In this document: positions 7,379-11,654 of the stretch, piece after piece
Numbering within the stretch: the stretch's first letter is position 1
Layout: every line of letters begins with the position of its first letter
NCBI RefSeq assembly: GCF_030271215.1
Contig: NZ_JASNGB010000075.1
Span: forward strand, 1,712-13,365
Reading direction: 5' to 3'
Length of the DNA: 11,654 nucleotides
Source: Deinococcus rhizophilus
Lineage (GTDB): Bacteria > Deinococcota > Deinococci > Deinococcales > Deinococcaceae
The notes under the pieces: generated by a model
Databases searched by the model: none
Seen by the model: the letters and a program-made list of their open reading frames with translations, nothing else
Told to the model about the DNA's origin: nothing
Program-made: the position numbers and the translations under genes

Positions 7379-8542
7379 ATGTCCCGTTCCCTGCTGCTGC
7401 TCGGCACCCTGCTGCTCGCCGCCCCCGCCACCGCCCAGACCACGGGCCAGGCCACCACCCCGGCCCAGCCCGCCGCGACCACGCCCGCCTTCGCAAGTGC
7501 GGCCCAGGCCATCACGGAGGCCCGCCGCCTCGCGGACGAGGCCCGGCGCACCTACCCGGCGGGCAGCGCCAGCATCGACCAGGCGCTGTGGAAGGCGGCA
7601 GTGAACGCCGCCGAGGCCGCCGTGGCCCTGGACCCCGGCAACGTGGACGCCCTGCGCCTGCGGGCCCAGCTGTACACCGAGGTGGGCTTCTGGCGGCAGG
7701 CCGAGCTGGGCTGGCAGGCCCTGTTCCGCGCCGTGCCCGCCAGCCCCGGCAGCGCGGATGCCCGGCAGGCGGCGACCGCCCAGTACAACCTGGGCTACGC
7801 GGCCTACACCCGCAACCAGCCCAGTCAGGCGGCGGCCTCGTTCGCGGCGTGCCTGCAACTGGACCCCGCCAACGCCCAGTGCGCGACGTGGGCGGCCCGC
7901 ACCGCGCTGGAGTCGGGCGACTACGCCGGAGCGCAGACCCTGTATGACCGCGCCCTGGCGCTGGCCCCCGGCGACCGCACCCTGACCTATTTCCGGGGAC
8001 TGGCCGCGAGTGCGTCGCGCTACGGCCCCGCCGCGACCCGCGCCTTCAGCCGGGCCTACGGCGAGCTGGAGGCGGGCCGCAAGGCCCAGGCCCTCGCCGG
8101 ATTTCAGGAGGCCGCCCGCAGCGCCCCCAACTTCGCGGAAGCGTGGCGGGAAGCCGGGCGGCTGGCGCTGGAACTCGGGGACGCCTCCGGCGCCCGCACC
8201 GCCTATCAGGGGGCGGCGGCCCTCCCCGGTGCGACCGCCAGCGACCGCTACAACCTCGGGCTGGCGCAGGAGGGAGAGCAGTTCGGGCTGGGAGCCGTGC
8301 AGACTTTCCGCAGCGCCTATGGCCGCTACACGGCGGGCGACCGCGCCGGGGCCGAGGCCGGCTTCCTGGAAGCCACCCGCCTGAGTCCCCGCTACGCCAA
8401 GGCGTGGGCGTGGCTGGGCCGCGTGCGCTACGAGGCGAAGAATTACGCGGGCGCGGCGCAGGCTTACGGGCAGGCCGTGGCCCTGGACCCCAGCGACAAG
8501 AGCAGCGCCTATTTCCTGCGGCTGGCGCAGCAGGGGAAGTAA
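7379..8542 (+). CDS. Exported tetratricopeptide-repeat protein
   Basis: The 387 residues begin with a clear signal peptide (SRSLLLLGTLLLAAPATAQ, likely cut after ATA or ATAQ, about residue 19-20). A Thr/Ala/Pro-rich spacer (21-40) follows, then TPR-type helical pairs to the end. TPR hallmarks (Gly/Ala at position 8, Ala at 20, Pro at 32) are visible in YNLGYAAYTRN...LDPANAQ (136-166), GDYAGAQTLYDRALALAPGD (180-199), FQEAARSAPNFAEAW (242-256) and YAGAAQAYGQAVALDPSDK (356-374). Residues about 199-283 and 289-370 are related copies of one two-repeat unit. TPR proteins are protein-interaction scaffolds; partner unknown. No lipobox cysteine follows the signal peptide, so a soluble periplasmic or cell-surface location is inferred. 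Preceded by AAGGAGG; followed by a GC-rich hairpin and a lipoprotein gene on the same strand. Confidence 0.85.
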   Translation: MSRSLLLLGTLLLAAPATAQTTGQATTPAQPAATTPAFASAAQAITEARRLADEARRTYPAGSASIDQALWKAAVNAAEAAVALDPGNVDALRLRAQLYTEVGFWRQAELGWQALFRAVPASPGSADARQAATAQYNLGYAAYTRNQPSQAAASFAACLQLDPANAQCATWAARTALESGDYAGAQTLYDRALALAPGDRTLTYFRGLAASASRYGPAATRAFSRAYGELEAGRKAQALAGFQEAARSAPNFAEAWREAGRLALELGDASGARTAYQGAAALPGATASDRYNLGLAQEGEQFGLGAVQTFRSAYGRYTAGDRAGAEAGFLEATRLSPRYAKAWAWLGRVRYEAKNYAGAAQAYGQAVALDPSDKSSAYFLRLAQQGK

Positions 8543-8571
8543 GGGAGCGGGCCGGGCGCCGACTCGCTCCC
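8543..8571 (+). terminator. GC-rich hairpin after the TPR gene
   Basis: GGGAGCG (8543-8549) pairs with CGCTCCC (8565-8571) around a 15-nt loop immediately after the TAA stop. Only a CT-rich tail follows, no T run, so efficient intrinsic termination is doubtful. It may instead protect the 3' end of the mRNA. Confidence 0.35.
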
Positions 8572-8603
8572 GGCTCTCTCACGGAGGGGAGCGGTGCGCG
8601 GCC

Positions 8604-8609
8604 TACGCT
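8604..8609 (+). promoter_or_regulatory. Candidate leaderless -10 (TACGCT) for the lipoprotein gene
   Basis: TACGCT ends 6 nt before ATG 8616, the same spacing as at fumC. There is no Shine-Dalgarno at the right distance and no clear -35. Confidence 0.5.
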
Positions 8610-8615
8610 GGGGCC

Positions 8616-9158
8616 ATGCGCCGCCTTTCTCTGCTGCTGCCCCTGGCCCTCCTGCTCGCCGCGTGCGGGTCGCGGGACGTGAAGCCGCCGGATGCCTACG
8701 ACCTCAGCGGGACCGTGGGCGGGGACTGGGGGACCGAGCCCCGGCTGAGGCTCGCGCTGGTGGGGGCGGGCTTTCCCAGCGCGGTGACGAACGACGGCAA
8801 CCAGCCGCAGAACGTGGTGAGGAGCGCGGAGCAGAACACCTGGCGCTTTGGCCTCGACCTGCCGCGCAGCCCCTCGCTGGCGACGGTGGCGGGCGTCTAT
8901 CAGGTGATCGTGTACAACGACGCGAACAACAGCGGCGACTTCAATGTCGGGGAGACCTTCGCCCGCAACCGCCAGTGGCTGATCTACAGCGAGTTCGGCG
9001 GCGACCTCCCGGCCGTCAAGTTGCCCGGCAGCGACGAGGTGCTGATCGACAAGACCACCGTCGCCCGGGGCTGGAACCTGTACGACCGCGCCCGGCCGCT
9101 GGGCACGGACAATCCCCGTCCGGTGACCACCGTCACGGGCTACGACATCAGCCGCTGA
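8616..9158 (+). CDS. Small lipoprotein with an EF-hand-like calcium loop
   Basis: The 180 residues start with a lipoprotein signal: MRRLSLLLPLALLLAACGS, with lipobox LAAC and the acylated Cys at 17, so membrane anchoring outside the cytoplasm is expected. The mature part looks like a single beta-rich domain. Residues 102-113, DANNSGDFNVGE, fit the 12-residue EF-hand loop: Asp at 1, Asn at 3, Ser at 5, Gly at 6, Phe at 8, Asn at 9, Glu at 12. It is preceded by the strand VYQVIVYN (94-101), which fits extracellular domains with an EF-hand-like loop rather than a helix-loop-helix pair. I do not recognise a named family. Same strand as the TPR gene but with its own likely promoter; convergent with the hydrolase pair, with only 13 nt between stops. 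Confidence 0.8.
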   Translation: MRRLSLLLPLALLLAACGSRDVKPPDAYDLSGTVGGDWGTEPRLRLALVGAGFPSAVTNDGNQPQNVVRSAEQNTWRFGLDLPRSPSLATVAGVYQVIVYNDANNSGDFNVGETFARNRQWLIYSEFGGDLPAVKLPGSDEVLIDKTTVARGWNLYDRARPLGTDNPRPVTTVTGYDISR

Positions 9159-9171
9159 GGGGCCTTTTCTC

Positions 9172-10248
9172 CTACAGGTGCTCCTGAAAAAAGGCCACAC
9201 TCCGCCGCAGCGCCGTCCCCAGGTTGCGGCTGAGGTTGTGGTCGTCGCCCTCGTAGCGGTAGGCGGTGAAACCCTGCCCGGCCCCGCGCAGGTCGCCCGC
9301 CAGCGCCTGCTGAAAGCTGTAGGGCACGTCCTCGTCGGCGGTGCCGTGGTGAAGCTGGAGGGGGCGCCCGTTCAGGTCTTCCAGGTAGGCGTTGGGGCTG
9401 AGCGCCCGCAGGTAGCGGCGGTTCAGGGAGTCCAGCGCGGGTCGCCCCTCGCCGGGACCCCGGCCCCGGCCCCGGCCCCAGTCGGTCGCCAGCACGTCGT
9501 ACCCGGCGACCACGCCCGCCCACAGCGAGGCCGCCCGCAACTCGCGGTCCACCAGCATCGCCCGCAGCGAGAGCTGCCCGCCCATGCTGTGGCCCCACAG
9601 CCCGATGCGGCCCCGGTTGACCCGCCCGTCGCGCTTGAGGCTGGCGGCGGCATTGAGCACGTCCACCGTGTAGCCGGGGTCGTTGTAGCCGCCCGTCGCC
9701 TCGCCCCCCGAGTCGCCGTGGCCCCGGTAGTCGCTCTTGAACGTGACGAAGCCCGCCCGCGCGAAGGCGTCCTGATAGGCGACGTAGCGCTCGGTGGTGC
9801 GGTACACGTCCGGCGGAATGTAGCCGTGGTTGAACACGATCGCGGGCCAGCCCCCCTCCGGCGGCGTCCCGCCGGGCACGGTGAGCAGCGCGTAGATGGT
9901 CAGGCCGTCGGACCGGTAGCTCACGACCTGCCGGGAGTAGTTCACGCCGGGGGGGAGGGTCTGCACCACCGTCAGGGCGCTGCCGGGATACTCCCGCTCC
10001 CGCAGCGCCTGGATGCTGATGGGTTGCCGGGCGACGAGGCGTTCCAGCGCGGCGTCCGTGACGCCCTCCAGCGCCCCGCCCGGCGCGGCGGTGTCCGGAG
10101 TGGGGGCGTCCGCCTCGCCCGTCGGGGCAGTGCGGCCCGCCCAGGGCAGCTCGAAGGGCAGGGCGAAGGGCAACCGCTCCGGCCCGACCAGCGCGACGTA
10201 GCCCGCGCCGAGGGCCAGCAGCAGCAGCAGCTGGAACAGTCGCCTCAC
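9172..10248 (-). CDS. Exported or membrane-anchored alpha/beta hydrolase, paralogue 1
   Basis: The 358 residues have an N-terminal hydrophobic segment (4-22) after MRR, acting as signal anchor or signal peptide, and a Pro/Ala/Thr-rich linker (about 36-60). The alpha/beta hydrolase domain follows. Catalytic triad: Ser221 in GHSMGG (219-224), Asp305 in GTADEDVP (302-309) and His337 in GDDHNLSRNL (334-343); FNHGYIPP (139-146) supplies the oxyanion region. The domain resembles the prolyl oligopeptidase (S9)/dienelactone hydrolase-like group, so the substrate could be a peptide or an ester; it cannot be read from sequence. The cap region carries a low-complexity GRGRGRG (258-264) encoded by a tandem hexanucleotide repeat and is shorter than in paralogue 2. 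GTG start at 10248, 19 nt after the stop of paralogue 2, without a Shine-Dalgarno; very likely one operon. Confidence 0.88.
   Translation of the reverse strand: MRRLFQLLLLLALGAGYVALVGPERLPFALPFELPWAGRTAPTGEADAPTPDTAAPGGALEGVTDAALERLVARQPISIQALREREYPGSALTVVQTLPPGVNYSRQVVSYRSDGLTIYALLTVPGGTPPEGGWPAIVFNHGYIPPDVYRTTERYVAYQDAFARAGFVTFKSDYRGHGDSGGEATGGYNDPGYTVDVLNAAASLKRDGRVNRGRIGLWGHSMGGQLSLRAMLVDRELRAASLWAGVVAGYDVLATDWGRGRGRGPGEGRPALDSLNRRYLRALSPNAYLEDLNGRPLQLHHGTADEDVPYSFQQALAGDLRGAGQGFTAYRYEGDDHNLSRNLGTALRRSVAFFQEHL
9458..9479. repeat. Tandem hexanucleotide repeat (CCCCGG, about 3.7 copies)
   Basis: Three full CCCCGG units plus CCCC lie inside hydrolase 1. They encode alternating Gly-Arg on the minus strand (residues 258-264). 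A gain or loss of a unit would keep the frame. Confidence 0.85.
9761..9852. repeat. 92-bp direct repeat, copy A (within hydrolase 1)
   Basis: Matches 10884-10975 in the same orientation with 4 mismatches in 92 positions. It is the core of a longer similar stretch and encodes the segment between the oxyanion loop and the following strand. Confidence 0.9.
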
Positions 10249-10267
10249 CGGGGAGAACCGGCGGGCC

Positions 10268-11251
10268 TCACAGCCGCGCCTTGAAAAAGGCCACGCTGCG
10301 GGCCAGCGCCGTGCCCAGGTTGCGCGTCAGGTCGTGGTTGTCGCCCGGGTAGACGTAGCTCTGGACCGGCTGGCCCGCCGCCCTCATCTGCCCCACGAGG
10401 CGCTCGTGGAAGAGGACCGGCACGTCCCCGTCGGCGGTGCCGATATGCAGTTGCAGGGGACCGCCGAGGTCGTTCAGGTACGCGTTGGCGCTGAGGCCCC
10501 GCCAGAAGGCGGGATTGCTTCCCGGCGTGCCGTATTTGGCGACGGCCTTCTGACGCAGCTCCAGCACCCGGCGGGGAATGGAGGCGGGCGGGACGTTGTT
10601 CCAGTCGTTCAGGATGGTGCCGTAATCGCCCACCACCCCGGCCCAGATCACCCCCGCCCGGATGCTGGGGTCGATCACCATCGCCCGCAGGGTCAGGAAG
10701 CCGCCCATCGAGTGGCCCCACATCCCGATGCGCCGGGCGTTCACGCGGGGATCGCGCTTCAGGCTTCCCAGCGCGTTCATCACGTCCGTCGTGTACCCCG
10801 GCGCGAAGTAGCCGCCCAGCGCCTCTCCCTGGCTGGAGCCGTGGCCCCGGTAGTCGCTCTTGAGGGTCACGAACCCCGCGCGGGCGAAGGCGTCCTGGTA
10901 GGCGACGTAGCGCTCGGTGGTGCGGTAGACGTCCGGCGGGATATAGCCGTGGTTGAACACGATCGCGGGCCAGCCGCCCCTCGGCGGGGTGCCGTTCGGC
11001 ACGGTCAGCAGGGCATGGATTCGCAACCCGTCCGAGAGGTAGCTCACCACCCAGCGGCGGTAGTTCACCCCCGGGGCCAGGGTCTGCCGCACGGTGAGCG
11101 GACTGCCGGGGTAGCTCTTTTGCCGGGCGGCGGGGATGCTCATCTGCGCGGCGTCCACCCTGGCCAGGGCCGCAGCGGACTGTGCCCCGGCGGGGGACGC
11201 GAGGGTCAGGGCACCCAGCAGGGCAAGGGCAAGGGGGCGGGGGCGGGTCAT
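10268..11251 (-). CDS. Exported alpha/beta hydrolase, paralogue 2
   Basis: The 327 residues start with a typical signal peptide (TRPRPLALALLGALTLASPAGA, cleavage about 23/24), so secretion to the periplasm or outside is expected. Triad: Ser181 in GHSMGG (179-184), Asp274 in GTADGDVP (271-278) and His306 in GDNHDLTRNL (303-312). The oxyanion segment is FNHGYIPP (99-106). It aligns with paralogue 1 over the entire catalytic domain, including 38 identical consecutive residues (92-129). The cap region (about 207-255) is longer and normal in composition, so this looks like the less altered copy. Family: S9-like/dienelactone-like serine hydrolase; substrate unknown. ATG 11251 has GGAGGG directly abutting it, too close for a Shine-Dalgarno, while TAGGGT ends 6 nt upstream, favouring a leaderless start. 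First gene of a two-gene operon, divergent from the MFS gene. Confidence 0.9.
   Translation of the reverse strand: MTRPRPLALALLGALTLASPAGAQSAAALARVDAAQMSIPAARQKSYPGSPLTVRQTLAPGVNYRRWVVSYLSDGLRIHALLTVPNGTPPRGGWPAIVFNHGYIPPDVYRTTERYVAYQDAFARAGFVTLKSDYRGHGSSQGEALGGYFAPGYTTDVMNALGSLKRDPRVNARRIGMWGHSMGGFLTLRAMVIDPSIRAGVIWAGVVGDYGTILNDWNNVPPASIPRRVLELRQKAVAKYGTPGSNPAFWRGLSANAYLNDLGGPLQLHIGTADGDVPVLFHERLVGQMRAAGQPVQSYVYPGDNHDLTRNLGTALARSVAFFKARL
10884..10975. repeat. 92-bp direct repeat, copy B (within hydrolase 2)
   Basis: Counterpart of 9761-9852 at 4 mismatches in 92 positions. The copies lie 1123 bp apart in the same orientation. Confidence 0.9.
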
Positions 11252-11257
11252 CCCTCC

Positions 11258-11263
11258 ACCCTA
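11258..11263 (-). promoter_or_regulatory. Candidate leaderless -10 (TAGGGT) for the hydrolase operon
   Basis: TAGGGT on the minus strand is followed by GGAGGG and then directly by ATG 11251. Zero spacing makes GGAGGG useless as a Shine-Dalgarno, whereas the 6-nt gap puts a transcript start at the ATG. Confidence 0.5.
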
Positions 11264-11303
11264 CGGACGCAGGGGGCGCGGCACCGGAAGGGTCGCCACG
11301 CTT

Positions 11304-11330
11304 GGGCGGGCCACCGCCGGGCGGGTCACC
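11304..11330 (+). repeat. Two 12-bp direct repeats upstream of the MFS promoter
   Basis: GGGCGGGCCACC (11304-11315) and GGGCGGGTCACC (11319-11330) differ at one base and start 15 bp apart. They end 2 nt before the TAGACT -10 and cover the place of a -35, so they could be a regulator site. They could also be chance in GC-rich DNA. Confidence 0.4.
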
Positions 11331-11332
11331 CT

Positions 11333-11338
11333 TAGACT
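11333..11338 (+). promoter_or_regulatory. Candidate leaderless -10 (TAGACT) for the MFS gene
   Basis: TAGACT, identical to the fumC site, ends 7 nt before ATG 11346. There is no Shine-Dalgarno. Confidence 0.55.
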
Positions 11339-11345
11339 GGCCGGG

Positions 11346-11654
11346 ATGCTCTGGACCCGCCCCCTGGTGATGCTGCGGCTGCTGGCGCTGCTGCTGCTGA
11401 GCGAGCTGGTCCGCACCGGGCTGCTGGTGTCGGTGCTGCCGCAGGCCGCGCGGGGGCTGGGGTGGGGTGCGGCGGCGGTCGGACTGATCGTGGGAGCGCA
11501 CTACCTCGCCGACGGGCTGGCCAAGGGGCCGGTGGGCTGGCTCTCCGAGCGCCTGGGCCTGGGCCGGATGCTGGCGCTGGGGGCCGCGCTGGGGCTGGGC
11601 GTGGTGCTGGGAGCGCGGCTGGCTCCCGGGCCGGGCTGGGTGGTCCTGGCCGCC
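11346..11654 (+). CDS. Major facilitator superfamily transporter, N-terminal part (cut by window edge)
   Basis: Only the first 103 residues are in the window, about a quarter of a usual 400-aa MFS protein. Three membrane segments are visible (about 8-32, 41-62 and 75-92). The cytoplasmic loop between the second and third carries GWLSERLGLGRML (64-76), which fits MFS motif A (G-x-L-x-D/E-R-x-G-x-x-R), with Glu68 and Arg69. The composition is strongly Leu/Gly/Ala. Substrate and direction of transport cannot be judged from this part. Start ATG 11346 lies just after the TAGACT -10, suggesting a leaderless mRNA. It is divergent from the hydrolase pair across a 94-nt gap holding both candidate promoters and two direct repeats. 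Confidence 0.82.
   Translation, partial: MLWTRPLVMLRLLALLLLSELVRTGLLVSVLPQAARGLGWGAAAVGLIVGAHYLADGLAKGPVGWLSERLGLGRMLALGAALGLGVVLGARLAPGPGWVVLAA

Noticed and set aside
9161..9196. Inverted repeat GGCCTTTT / AAAAGGCC between the convergent lipoprotein and hydrolase stops
   Set aside because: The A/T part is on the loop side and no T run follows either arm, so it is not a convincing intrinsic terminator; part of it is coding.
9178..11335. Plus-strand ORFs of 368 and 333 codons opposite the hydrolases, similar to each other
   Set aside because: Their mutual similarity only reflects the paralogous hydrolases on the minus strand.

Overview
The window is a high-GC chromosomal segment, most probably from Deinococcus or a close relative. 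The pointers are: a YpdA/Bdr-type bacillithiol-system reductase; an endonuclease III of the SQRTT-motif type with a paralogue, as I recall, in D. radiodurans; long spurious antisense ORFs expected from GC-rich third codon positions; and repeated start sites where a -10-like hexamer (TANNNT) ends 6-7 nt before ATG, the layout of leaderless transcripts known to be common in Deinococcus. The genus assignment is inference. Most of the region is ordinary housekeeping and envelope content. I see no mobile element, CRISPR array, RNA gene or defence cassette.

Left part (1-3800). A minus-strand pair, an uncharacterised 177-aa protein and then ypdA (running off the left edge), lies divergent from fumC (class II fumarase, TCA cycle). 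Convergent with fumC is a uracil-DNA-glycosylase-superfamily gene. It is readable only if a +1 frame disruption in a G4A5 run is corrected: the N-terminal ~38 residues are in one frame and the remaining ~164 in another. Just upstream of that gene, on the plus strand, a good sigma-70 promoter (TTGACG-N17-TATCCT) runs almost directly into a textbook intrinsic terminator, predicting an RNA of only about 28 nt.

Middle (3970-7180). A small acidic disordered ORF overlaps an endonuclease III gene (nth family, helix-hairpin-helix plus 4Fe-4S), so a base-excision-repair glycosylase flanks the damaged UDG gene. Convergent to it is the minus-strand operon def-fmt-(LURP-one/tubby-like protein). def and fmt overlap by 4 nt (GTGA), and the third gene follows after 16 nt. 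Def and Fmt act at opposite ends of the N-formyl-methionine cycle.

Right part (7380-11654). There follow an exported TPR-repeat protein with an internal ~87-residue duplication, a small lipoprotein carrying a canonical 12-residue EF-hand-like calcium loop, and two tandem paralogous exported alpha/beta hydrolases (minus strand, 19-nt gap). The hydrolases share a nearly identical segment at DNA level. Divergent from them is the 5' end of a major facilitator superfamily transporter cut by the right edge. No stretch over 300 nt lacks a gene. The most interesting leads are the frameshifted UDG, the promoter-terminator unit, the missing active-site cysteine in YpdA and the shared leaderless start architecture.
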